Shown one piece after another: positions 7,355 through 16,483 of a stretch of DNA of 64,000 bases (positions within the stretch are counted from its first letter, which is position 1; each line of letters starts with the position of its first letter). Location: NCBI GenBank assembly GCA_913062575.1, contig CAJXVT010000002.1, forward strand, positions 1-64,000, given 5' to 3'. Under the pieces are notes generated by a model. That model worked only from the letters and a program-made list of their open reading frames with translations. It was not told the DNA's origin and made no database searches. This DNA is from an uncultured Flavobacteriaceae bacterium. Its GTDB lineage: Bacteria; Bacteroidota; Bacteroidia; Flavobacteriales; Flavobacteriaceae. The position numbers were made by a program, and so were the translations under genes.

Positions 7355-10300
7355 ATGAATCTTCGCTTTTTAAAAAAAATCGCTTTTTTAACAGTAATTA
7401 CTTTATACTCGGGTGTTATTTCTGCTCAACAATCTGAAATGAGCACAAATAGTTCTGCAGCTTACAATCATGCTATAAAGCTATACAACAATAAAGCCTA
7501 TGCTGCTGCTCAGAAATCTTTTAAGGAAGTTGCACTTACAACTGAAAGTGTTTCTACATTAAAATCAGATTCAGAATATTATACAGCAATGTGCGCCATT
7601 AAACTGAACCAAGTTGAAGCAGAAAAAATGGTGATGAATTTTGTTGAAAACAATCCAAATAGCAATAAAAAAGAAATGGCTTTTTTAAATGTTGGTAATT
7701 ATTATTTTGCAAACAAAAAAGCATCCTACTCTTTAAAGTGGTATTCAAAAGTAAACCGCAACATCTTATCTACTGCTAATAAGCAGGAGCTAGATTTTAA
7801 AATGGGTTATGCATTGTTAACTACCGGAAACTTAAAGTTGGCTAAAAACAAGTTTTTACCATTAATTAATGATGCCCGTTACGGAAACGATTCTAGGTAT
7901 TACTACGGATTTATTGCTTACAAACAAGAAGATTTTGATACTGCAGAAATGCATTTAACTGAAATTGCAAAACAAGCTTCTTATAAAACAGAAGTGACTT
8001 ATTATTTATTAGATATTAGTTTTAAAGATGGTCGTTTTGAAAAATGTATTGAAGTTGGGGAAAAACTATTAAAAGACCCAAAACAAAAAGAGAGATCAGA
8101 TATTTCTAAAATTGTTGGCGAGAGCTATTTCAACTTAAAAAAATACAAAGAAGCACTACCTTATTTAAGAGATTATAAAGGAAAACGTGGTAAATGGAAT
8201 AATACTGATTATTATCAATTAGGGTATGCGTATTATAAGCAGAACGATTTTGAAAACGCCGTAAAAAACTTCAATAAAATTATTGGAGGAAAAAATAACG
8301 TTTCTCAAAATGCCTATTATCATTTGGCAGAATGTTATATCTATTTAGAAAAAAAACCGGAAGCTTTAAATGCATTTAAAAGTGCTAGTGAAATGGAATT
8401 TGACCCTAAAGTTAAAGAAGATGCGTTTTTAAATTATGCCAAATTAAGCTACGAACAAGGAAACCCATATAAAAGTGTTGCAGAAGTATTACAAGATTTT
8501 TTAACAGCATATCCAAAATCACCTTATTATCAAGAAATTAATCAATTGGTGGTTACTTCTTATTTATACCAACAAGACTATCAAGGAGCTTTAGATTATT
8601 TAGCTAAAAAGAAAACTAGAGAAAACAGAGAATTAACAAAAGATGTTTCTTTTTATAGAGGAGTTCAATTGTTTAACCTTAAAAAGTTACAAGAAGCATA
8701 TCCTTTTCTTAATGCAGCAACTTCTTCTTCAGACAATACTATTAAAGTTTCTGCTGTCTATTGGAAAGCTGAAACTGATTTCCAGTTATCAAACTTCCAG
8801 AAATCATTAGATGGCTTTAAACGATTTAAAAGAATGTCTGGGGCATCAAAAATTGAAGAACATAAAACGATTGATTACAATATTGCATACAGTCATTTTA
8901 AATTAAAAGACTACACAAAGGCTGCCAAATCATTTAGCAGTTTTACTTCTAAAACAAAAGAAGACAATCCTTTAATAGATGATGCTAATATACGTTTGGC
9001 AGATTGTTATTTTGTAACAAAGAAATATGCAAATGCTATTAGAGCTTATGACAAAGTAATAAATAATTTAGGTATCGGCTCTGATTATGCTGTGTATCAA
9101 AAAGCTGTTAGTTATGGATTTTTAGGTGACAATGCTAAAAAAGTTAGCAACTTAACTGATTTAGTAACCAACTATGAATTCACAAGCTTACTTGATGATG
9201 CTTTATTTCAATTGGCAAACACCTATGTTGCTATGAAAGACAATGCGAAAGCACATACAACTTACAATACGCTAATCACAATTCACACAAGGAGCTCATA
9301 TATTCCAAAAGCATTGTTACGCCAAGGATTGGTATATTATAATGACAATGAAAACACACAGGCTTTAACAAAATTTAAAAAAATTGTAAGTGCCTATCCT
9401 AATTCTAATGAAGCTAGAGAAGCTGTTACCAATGCAAGAAATGTATATGTAGATTTGGGCCAGGTTGACCTATATGCTTCCTGGGTTAAAAATATTTCTT
9501 TTGTAAATGTTTCCAATTCAGATATCGATAATTCTACTTATGAATCTGCTGAAAACAAGTTCCTAGAAAACAATACCAATAAAGCGATTGAAGGGTTTAC
9601 AAAATACGTAAATGCTTTTCCGAATGGAATACATGCTTTAAAAGCTAATTTTTATTTAGCGCAACTATTCTCAAAAACAAATCAAGGAGATAAAGCTGCA
9701 CAATATTACAGGTTTGTAGTAGATCAAAATCAAAGTGAATTTAGCGAGGAATCTTTAAATAAATTATCTCAGATTTACTTAGAAGATGAAGATTGGGCAA
9801 GCGCGACTCCTCTTTTAATACGACTAGAGCAAGAAGCAAATTACCCGCAAAATATTTTATTTGCACAAAGTAATTTAATGAAAGGGTATTATCAAGACAA
9901 CTTATTTAAAGAAGCTGTTGACTATGCAGAAAAAGTATTGCAAAAAGATAAATTAGAAGAGAATGTTGAGTTTGATGCTAAGATAATTATTGCACGTTCT
10001 GCTTTTAAAACAGACGACTTAGAAAGAGCCGAAGAATTTTACAACGAAGTTGAACGCAATGCAAACGGAGAACTAAAAGCTGAAGCATTGTACTTTAACG
10101 CTTACTTTAAGAATCAAAACAAGAAATATAAGGAATCCAATAAGATCGTTCAGAAATTGATTGCAGATTATTCTACCTACAAATATTGGGGAGTAAAAAG
10201 TTATATCGTAATGGCAAAAAACCATTATGGGTTAAAAGATGCATATCAAGCAACCTATATTTTAGAGAATATAATTAAAAACTTCACCCAGTTTAACGAT

Positions 10301-10387
10301 GTTATTTTAGATGCTAAAAAAGAACTAACAAACATCAAAAACAACGAGGCAAAAACAAACGAATCTGTAACCCCAAACAACAACTAA
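7355..10387 (+). CDS. large exported tetratricopeptide-repeat protein
   Basis: A 1010-residue protein with a signal peptide (cleavage probably near ISAQ, residue 24) followed by TPR-like helical pairs along almost its whole length; recurring patterns such as YYQLGYAYYKQNDFENAVKNF and ALLRQGLVYYNDNENTQALTKF are plain. There is no catalytic motif. It should be a periplasmic or outer-membrane-associated scaffold. The downstream outer-membrane barrel begins 13 bp after its stop, so the two are probably co-expressed and may work as a complex. Exact role unknown. Confidence 0.88.
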   Translation: MNLRFLKKIAFLTVITLYSGVISAQQSEMSTNSSAAYNHAIKLYNNKAYAAAQKSFKEVALTTESVSTLKSDSEYYTAMCAIKLNQVEAEKMVMNFVENNPNSNKKEMAFLNVGNYYFANKKASYSLKWYSKVNRNILSTANKQELDFKMGYALLTTGNLKLAKNKFLPLINDARYGNDSRYYYGFIAYKQEDFDTAEMHLTEIAKQASYKTEVTYYLLDISFKDGRFEKCIEVGEKLLKDPKQKERSDISKIVGESYFNLKKYKEALPYLRDYKGKRGKWNNTDYYQLGYAYYKQNDFENAVKNFNKIIGGKNNVSQNAYYHLAECYIYLEKKPEALNAFKSASEMEFDPKVKEDAFLNYAKLSYEQGNPYKSVAEVLQDFLTAYPKSPYYQEINQLVVTSYLYQQDYQGALDYLAKKKTRENRELTKDVSFYRGVQLFNLKKLQEAYPFLNAATSSSDNTIKVSAVYWKAETDFQLSNFQKSLDGFKRFKRMSGASKIEEHKTIDYNIAYSHFKLKDYTKAAKSFSSFTSKTKEDNPLIDDANIRLADCYFVTKKYANAIRAYDKVINNLGIGSDYAVYQKAVSYGFLGDNAKKVSNLTDLVTNYEFTSLLDDALFQLANTYVAMKDNAKAHTTYNTLITIHTRSSYIPKALLRQGLVYYNDNENTQALTKFKKIVSAYPNSNEAREAVTNARNVYVDLGQVDLYASWVKNISFVNVSNSDIDNSTYESAENKFLENNTNKAIEGFTKYVNAFPNGIHALKANFYLAQLFSKTNQGDKAAQYYRFVVDQNQSEFSEESLNKLSQIYLEDEDWASATPLLIRLEQEANYPQNILFAQSNLMKGYYQDNLFKEAVDYAEKVLQKDKLEENVEFDAKIIIARSAFKTDDLERAEEFYNEVERNANGELKAEALYFNAYFKNQNKKYKESNKIVQKLIADYSTYKYWGVKSYIVMAKNHYGLKDAYQATYILENIIKNFTQFNDVILDAKKELTNIKNNEAKTNESVTPNNN

Positions 10388-10400
10388 AGAGATTTAAACA

Positions 10401-12158
10401 ATGCGAAAAATTGTATTCACATTTTGCCTATGTACTTTAAGTACTATTGTATTTGCTCAAGACAAAAAAGAAACAGCAAAAGACACTATAAAACAAGTAA
10501 CTGTTAATGTTGTTACTTCATATACTCCAACCATTTCAGATGCTTTTAAAATCAAAAAGAACCCGAAAATTCAGTTAGGAGCAAAAGCCAAAAAGAAATC
10601 TGTAAAGTATCAGATATTTTCTGCGCCGGTTGCTTCTACCTTTATTCCTAAAAGCGGCGTTGCAAAAGGAATTAATATGGGCGTAAAAGAACGTTTGTAT
10701 AAAAATTATTTTGCTGCAGGTTTTGGAAATAATACCACACCTTTTGTAGAAATGTTTTTACATAGTGCAACAAGATTTGAAAGCGATTTTGGGCTATATG
10801 CTAAATATCTTTCATCAGAAAACAGTATTGAAACTACGCCTTTAAATAGTGATTTCTCTAATATGTCTTTTGGAGCTTATTACAAACAAGAAGAACGTTA
10901 TTTTACTTGGAAAGTTGAAGCAAACTACCAAAAAGAAGAATATAATTGGTATGGATTACCAAGTTCTATTACCTATACTCCAACAACAATTAGTGCAATT
11001 AACGAAGCACAATCCTATACCAATTTAGATGTGGAAACAGAAATCATCTTTGAAGAATTCTACCTTAATTCTGGTAAAGCAAATATGTCTTTCTTTTCTG
11101 ATGGAATTTCAAGTAAAGAATTGCGTTTTTCTTTACAACCACAATTTCAACTTTCTTTAAGAAATATCGGACGGAAATTCAACGATTTAATTTTAGATAC
11201 TTCTATAGATTATGTTAATGGAGAATTTGCGCAATCGTATAGTTCTGCAAATAAATTAGAACATAGTTTTTTTACCATAGGTGCGGCACCAAAATACAAT
11301 TTCGAATACAACGACTTTACAATTAAACTTGGAACAAAAATCTATTTCACATCAGATTTAGAGCACAAAATTAGTCAGGTTTACATCTATCCAGATGTAA
11401 ATATTTCATATCCATTATTAGCAAATTATGTAAATGCATATATTGGTGCTGGTGGTGATTTAAAAACGAATACTTACAAAGATTTCTCAGCAAACAATCC
11501 ATATGTCTCTCCAACATTATTTATTACTCAGACTAATAAAAAATATGAGTTCTTTGGAGGATTAAATGGTAAACTTTCTCCAAATGTGAGTTACGATTTA
11601 AAAGCAAGTTATAGTGATGAAGATGACAAAGCGTTATTTACTAGAAATAATTCGAAATCTACTGGAGTAAACTCTAGTGGCTTATTAGGTTATGAGTACG
11701 GAAATTCTTTTTCTGTAGTTTATGATGATGTAACAACACTTTCTTTTTCTGGAGAAATTACTGTTGATGTAAATAGAAATTTAGTTGTTGGAGCAAATGC
11801 AGAGTTTAACACATTTACCTTAACAAATCAGGCAGAAGCATGGAACTTGCCAACAATGAGTGCGGAACTTTTTGGTAATTACAAAAGAAATAAATGGTAC
11901 ACAAATATCAACCTGTTTCTAATTTCTGACAGAAAAGATGTGACTTTTAGTGGAATACATCCTTCTTCCATTAACGGAATTCAAACTTTAAAATCGTATG
12001 TTGATTTAAATATTAATGGTGGTTATCATTTTAATGATAAGTTTACAGCCTTTTTAAAACTAAACAATGTGTTGAATTCTGAGTACCAACAATTCAGCAA
12101 TTTCGATGTACAAGGGTTTCAAGTATTAGGAGGTGTTAGTTATAAGTTTGATTTTTAA
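10401..12158 (+). CDS. outer-membrane beta-barrel protein (TonB-dependent-receptor-like, no plug)
   Basis: A 585-residue protein with a signal peptide (IVFAQ, about residue 20). After a short basic linker it consists of alternating aromatic and polar stretches typical of beta strands, ending in ...VLGGVSYKFDF, an outer-membrane insertion signature with terminal Phe. Proteins like this are usually annotated as TonB-dependent receptors, but I see neither a CarboxypepD_reg domain nor a recognisable plug, and the protein is shorter than classic receptors. The N-terminal VTVNVVTSYTPTISDAF stretch could be a remnant TonB-box region. Paired with the TPR gene 13 bp upstream. Confidence 0.8.
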   Translation: MRKIVFTFCLCTLSTIVFAQDKKETAKDTIKQVTVNVVTSYTPTISDAFKIKKNPKIQLGAKAKKKSVKYQIFSAPVASTFIPKSGVAKGINMGVKERLYKNYFAAGFGNNTTPFVEMFLHSATRFESDFGLYAKYLSSENSIETTPLNSDFSNMSFGAYYKQEERYFTWKVEANYQKEEYNWYGLPSSITYTPTTISAINEAQSYTNLDVETEIIFEEFYLNSGKANMSFFSDGISSKELRFSLQPQFQLSLRNIGRKFNDLILDTSIDYVNGEFAQSYSSANKLEHSFFTIGAAPKYNFEYNDFTIKLGTKIYFTSDLEHKISQVYIYPDVNISYPLLANYVNAYIGAGGDLKTNTYKDFSANNPYVSPTLFITQTNKKYEFFGGLNGKLSPNVSYDLKASYSDEDDKALFTRNNSKSTGVNSSGLLGYEYGNSFSVVYDDVTTLSFSGEITVDVNRNLVVGANAEFNTFTLTNQAEAWNLPTMSAELFGNYKRNKWYTNINLFLISDRKDVTFSGIHPSSINGIQTLKSYVDLNINGGYHFNDKFTAFLKLNNVLNSEYQQFSNFDVQGFQVLGGVSYKFDF

Positions 12159-12190
12159 AAAGTTGCTAAAAAAAGTCTTATTTTAGACGA

Positions 12191-13336
12191 ATGTTAGCTA
12201 CTGTTTCTTATTATATTACTGCAATTGTTTGCTGTATCGCCGCTTTTGTAATTCAACGTATTTACTATAAAGAAAAAAGCAACAATGAATCTTCTATTTC
12301 TGTACAAGGAATTAAATGGTTTGCTTTGGCAATCTTTTCTTGGGGCGTTGGAGCACTAATTAACATTATCCTCATTGGCTTTTTCAATGTTTCTAGTCAA
12401 GGTTCATTAATCATCAGCTTGGGTGTTTTCTTTTCTTTATTGAATTCGTTATTCATCCTAATGTCTATTCCGTCTATAGAACATTATGGAAAGCGGAATT
12501 TAGTTATCAGAATTGTTGAACGTTTTTCAAACAAAGAAGTATTTATCCTTTTTGGAGGAATTCTTTTTATGATTTCTTCAGTTTTTCTAATTTCATTTTA
12601 CAGCAACAATCAAGACAATGCTAGCAGTAATGTAATTTGGTTAATTGATATTCCTTTTTCATTACTAGTCGCTTTTGCGCTGTTACAAGAATTAAATAAG
12701 GCCTTTAAAAATCGCGGAATGCGTTTTATGTATTTACCAACATTTGCTTTATTTACCTTAATTGTTGTAGCAGTTACACATAGGATCATTCCAATTGATC
12801 AAGCTGTGAATTGGTTTTCTGAAACTACTTGGTATTTGATTGGCGTTATTAGCGGATTATCATTCAAATTTTTATTCATCTTACTATTTATCATATTATT
12901 ATATAGCTGGAAGTTATTGGCAGAAAAAGAAGAACAACAATCAGAATTCATAAAAACAAAAGCATCAAAACTATCTTTAGAAAAAGAGAGAGAAAGCATA
13001 TTAATTGCAAACGAAAGTCATTTAGATACCATTAAGCATTTAAAACTAGATTTAAATCAGCAGAAAAAGAAGTACAAAAAACTTAAAAAAGCCTCTATTG
13101 TAGAGTTATCTGATCGACAAAAAGAAGTATTAGGGAACTTAGGAGTATGTGGAACTCAAAAATCTTATACAGAAATAGCTGAAGAAATGCATATTAGCAC
13201 GGATGGATTGCAAGCACATATTTACCAAATTAAAAAAGCGCTTAACATATCTGGTTCTGACGGAAAAGAGCAATTAATGCAATATGCTAAAGACAAAAAC
13301 CTATTAGAATTCGCTACAATTTCTTGCGATTCATAA
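12191..13336 (+). CDS. membrane-anchored LuxR-type helix-turn-helix regulator
   Basis: A 381-residue protein with about six to seven predicted transmembrane helices in the first 240 residues, then a lysine/glutamate-rich coiled coil (about 245-300), then a LuxR/GerE-like DNA-binding domain (ELSDRQKEVLGNL, YTEIAEEMHISTDGLQAHIYQIKKAL). The layout suggests an envelope sensor that acts directly on DNA without a phosphorelay. It sits 32 bp after the barrel gene, so it may sense or regulate that pair; target genes are unknown. I see no receiver or kinase domain. Confidence 0.8.
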   Translation: MLATVSYYITAIVCCIAAFVIQRIYYKEKSNNESSISVQGIKWFALAIFSWGVGALINIILIGFFNVSSQGSLIISLGVFFSLLNSLFILMSIPSIEHYGKRNLVIRIVERFSNKEVFILFGGILFMISSVFLISFYSNNQDNASSNVIWLIDIPFSLLVAFALLQELNKAFKNRGMRFMYLPTFALFTLIVVAVTHRIIPIDQAVNWFSETTWYLIGVISGLSFKFLFILLFIILLYSWKLLAEKEEQQSEFIKTKASKLSLEKERESILIANESHLDTIKHLKLDLNQQKKKYKKLKKASIVELSDRQKEVLGNLGVCGTQKSYTEIAEEMHISTDGLQAHIYQIKKALNISGSDGKEQLMQYAKDKNLLEFATISCDS

Positions 13337-13445
13337 TCTATGCTTAAGCACTACTTAAGTGTACATCCAAGAAAATTTCATCAATACGTAATCATACATT
13401 TTTAATTGATTCATGGCAACTTAGCCGAAATCAATTTTAAACAAC

Positions 13446-15005
13446 ATGAAAAAACTACTCTTTACATTCTGTGCATTATTAAGTAATACTTTTCTCTTTT
13501 CTCAAGAAACACCACAATCCTTAGATCAAAGAATAGATCAATCTTTTGGCAATGCAACCAGCTGGTTTACAGATGCTATTCTCGCAGAAATACCAATAAC
13601 AGAAAACATTGGCATTCCATGGGTGCTAATTGTATTAATTGCTGGAGCTGTTTACTTTTCAACCTACTTTAAACTCATCAATTTCAGAGGTTTCTTCACA
13701 GCAATTAATGTTGTTAGCGGAAAATATGACGAAGTCGATTCTCCTGAACAACAACCAGATATTCCAGAAACAATTAAAGTTGAAGGTGAGGGTGAAGTCA
13801 CACATTTTCAAGCTCTAACTGCAGCATTATCTGCAACAGTTGGCTTAGGAAACATTGCCGGAGTAGCAATTGCACTTTCTATTGGAGGTCCTGGAGCAAC
13901 TTTTTGGATGATTTTAGTTGGGTTTCTAGGAATGGCCTCTAAGTTTGTTGAATGTACTTTAGGAGTAAAATACAGAGAGATCGCAGCAGATGGAACTGTT
14001 TATGGTGGACCAATGTATTATCTTAAAAACGGATTAAAAGGACTCGGCTTAAGCAAATTTGGAAAAGCACTTTCTGTAATTTTCGCAATTATGTGTATTG
14101 GTGGTTCCTTTGGTGGTGGAAACATGTTTCAAGTAAACCAAGCATTTAAATTATTTGAATACGTAACTGGAGGGGAAGAAAGTTTTATTTACGGTCAAGG
14201 ATGGTTATTTGGTTTAGTGATGGCCATTTTTACTGGAATTGTAATTATTGGCGGAATCAAAAAAATAGCAAAAGTCACAGATAAAATTGTACCCATTATG
14301 GTAGTGGTTTATGTTTTGGCAATTCTTACGATTCTTGTTATGAATTATACTCAAATTCCAAATGCTATTTATCAGATATTTGATGGCGCTTTTAATCCAA
14401 CTGGAGTTGCTGGTGGGTTTGTTGGAGTACTAATTCAAGGATTTAGAAGAGGTGCTTTTTCAAATGAAGCGGGAATTGGCTCTTCATCAATTGCGCATTC
14501 TGCAGTAAAAACAAACTATCCTGCTAGTGAGGGGTTAGTGGCATTATTAGAGCCTTTTATTGATACTGTTCTTGTGTGTACAATGACGGCTCTAGCATTA
14601 ATTATAACAGGTCAACTAACCGCAGGAAGTGAGATTTCTTTTGAACAGGGAGTTATATTAACCTCTAAAGCATTAGAAAGCGGAATCTCTTGGTTTCCAT
14701 ATTTATTAACAGTTGCCGTAATCCTTTTTGCTTTTTCGTCAATGATATCTTGGTCATATTATGGATTCCAAGCTTGGTCTTATTTATTTGGACGAAAGAA
14801 AAGAACTGGAAATATTTACAAAATCATCTTTTGTGTTTTTACCGTAATTGGAGCAGCTGCAACCTTAAACTCTGTCGTTGATTTTTCTGACGCTATGATA
14901 TTTGCAATGATGGTTCCAAACATGATTGGCCTGGTATTATTAGCTCCAAAAGTAGTTAAAGAATTGAAACGTTATAAATTAGCTATTAGAGCAAAGAAAG
15001 CTTAA
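13446..15005 (+). CDS. alanine/glycine:cation symporter (AGCS family)
   Basis: A 519-residue inner-membrane transporter. It carries a cleavable-looking signal peptide (MKKLLFTFCALLSNTFLFSQE), a feature of many Bacteroidetes members, then about 10 to 11 transmembrane helices. AGCS signatures are visible: TVGLGNIAGVAIALSIGGPG, GGPMYYLKNG, and GAFSNEAGIGSSSIAHSA. It takes up alanine or glycine with Na+ or H+. It precedes an M28 peptidase and an amidohydrolase, so the cluster could supply and import amino acids from peptides; that link is inferred from position. Confidence 0.92.
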   Translation: MKKLLFTFCALLSNTFLFSQETPQSLDQRIDQSFGNATSWFTDAILAEIPITENIGIPWVLIVLIAGAVYFSTYFKLINFRGFFTAINVVSGKYDEVDSPEQQPDIPETIKVEGEGEVTHFQALTAALSATVGLGNIAGVAIALSIGGPGATFWMILVGFLGMASKFVECTLGVKYREIAADGTVYGGPMYYLKNGLKGLGLSKFGKALSVIFAIMCIGGSFGGGNMFQVNQAFKLFEYVTGGEESFIYGQGWLFGLVMAIFTGIVIIGGIKKIAKVTDKIVPIMVVVYVLAILTILVMNYTQIPNAIYQIFDGAFNPTGVAGGFVGVLIQGFRRGAFSNEAGIGSSSIAHSAVKTNYPASEGLVALLEPFIDTVLVCTMTALALIITGQLTAGSEISFEQGVILTSKALESGISWFPYLLTVAVILFAFSSMISWSYYGFQAWSYLFGRKKRTGNIYKIIFCVFTVIGAAATLNSVVDFSDAMIFAMMVPNMIGLVLLAPKVVKELKRYKLAIRAKKA

Positions 15006-15045
15006 ACATTTTATGTAGCTTTATGCACTTAAAAAACAACAACCA

Positions 15046-16479
15046 ATGAAAAAACTATCTATCCTTTTTATGCTTGCAATATTTGTAATTGCTTGTGATC
15101 AAAAAAAAGAGACAAAAACAGTTTCAACTGAATTAACTGCTGAAGAAAAAACAGATAAAGCAAACATCAAAAAAATATTTGACACCGCTTTATTAAATGG
15201 AAAATCTTATGAATGGTTAAGAGATTTAACTACAAATGTTGGAGGAAGATTATCTGGTTCTCCAGAAGCAGCAATGGCTGTTAAATGGGGCGAAAAAGTA
15301 ATGAAAGAAGTTGGTTTAGATTCAGTTTGGTTGCAACCAGCAATAGTTCCACATTGGGTAAGAGGAGAAAAAGAAGTTGCTAATTATACCATTAATGGGA
15401 AAAAGGTTAACATAGCTATTGCTGCTTTAGGAAGCTCTATTGCAACTCCTTCAAATGGAATTACAGCAGAAGTTATAGAAGTAAAAAGCATTAAAGAAGC
15501 AGAAGCTTTGGGCGAAAAAGCAAAAGGAAAAATCATCTTCTTTAACAGACCTTTTGACAATACATTAATCAATACATTTAGAGCCTATGGCGGCTGTGTT
15601 GGACAACGAGTTAATGGAGCAAAAACAGTTGGTAAATTTGGTGCTCTAGCTGTTTTAGTCCGTTCAATGACAAATAAAATTGATGATTATCCACATACTG
15701 GAACTATGCAGTACGGAGATATTCCTAAAAGTGAGTATATTCCTACTGCCGCAATTAGTACAGTTGCTGCTGAAAGATTAAGTGATGATTTAAAAAATAA
15801 TCCTGCTTTAAAAATTTACTTTAAACAAAGTTGTAAGAACCTACCTAAAGAGAAATCGTTCAATGTTATTGGAGAAATTAGAGGATCTGAAAACCCTAAA
15901 AAAGTGATCGTTGTAGGTGGCCATTTAGATTCTTGGGATTTAGGTGATGGATCACATGATGATGGAACCGGAATTGTACAATCATTAGAAGTATTACATA
16001 TTTTTAAATCTAACAATATTAAACCTAAAAACACCATTCGTGTTGTTTTCTTTATGGATGAAGAGCAAGGTGGTGGTGGCGCAACTGCGTATGCAGATGC
16101 TGTTAAATTGACTAGTGAAAATCACTTAGGTGGTTTAGAATCTGATGCTGGTGGTCACACACCAAGAGGTTTTACGATTGATGCAAATTCAGGAAACACA
16201 AAGTTATTGAAAAGCTGGACGAAGCTATTAGCTCCTTATGGATTACATGACATTGGGAAAGGAGGAAGTGGAGCAGATATTGGTCCTTTAAAAGCAGAAC
16301 ACACAACGTTGGTTGGATACAGACCAGACTCTCAACGCTATTTTGATTATCATCATGCAGCTACAGATACTTTTGATAAAGTAAATAAAAGAGAACTAGA
16401 ATTAGGAAGTGCTTCTATGGCAAGTATGATTTATTTAATGGATAAATATTTAGAAAACCCAGATTCAGTTAAACAATAA
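15046..16479 (+). CDS. M28-family metallopeptidase lipoprotein (carboxypeptidase Q-like)
   Basis: A 477-residue zinc peptidase with a lipoprotein signal (MKKLSILFMLAIFVIAC; lipid-modified Cys17), so it is membrane-anchored outside the cytoplasm. A PA-like inserted domain (about 120-250) precedes the catalytic core. The di-zinc ligands typical of M28 are visible: GGHLDSWDLGDGSHDD (His, Asp), MDEEQGG (Glu-Glu), ESDAGGHTP (Asp) and a late His in DYHHAATDTFD. It most resembles carboxypeptidase Q / aminopeptidase-type enzymes that release amino acids from short peptides. The next gene starts 4 bp downstream. Confidence 0.92.
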   Translation: MKKLSILFMLAIFVIACDQKKETKTVSTELTAEEKTDKANIKKIFDTALLNGKSYEWLRDLTTNVGGRLSGSPEAAMAVKWGEKVMKEVGLDSVWLQPAIVPHWVRGEKEVANYTINGKKVNIAIAALGSSIATPSNGITAEVIEVKSIKEAEALGEKAKGKIIFFNRPFDNTLINTFRAYGGCVGQRVNGAKTVGKFGALAVLVRSMTNKIDDYPHTGTMQYGDIPKSEYIPTAAISTVAAERLSDDLKNNPALKIYFKQSCKNLPKEKSFNVIGEIRGSENPKKVIVVGGHLDSWDLGDGSHDDGTGIVQSLEVLHIFKSNNIKPKNTIRVVFFMDEEQGGGGATAYADAVKLTSENHLGGLESDAGGHTPRGFTIDANSGNTKLLKSWTKLLAPYGLHDIGKGGSGADIGPLKAEHTTLVGYRPDSQRYFDYHHAATDTFDKVNKRELELGSASMASMIYLMDKYLENPDSVKQ

Positions 16480-16483
16480 AATT

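Noticed and set aside
13343-13358. Repeated cttaag palindromes before the AGCS symporter gene
   Set aside because: Two 6-bp palindromes in AT-rich DNA are not significant and do not sit at a recognisable promoter.
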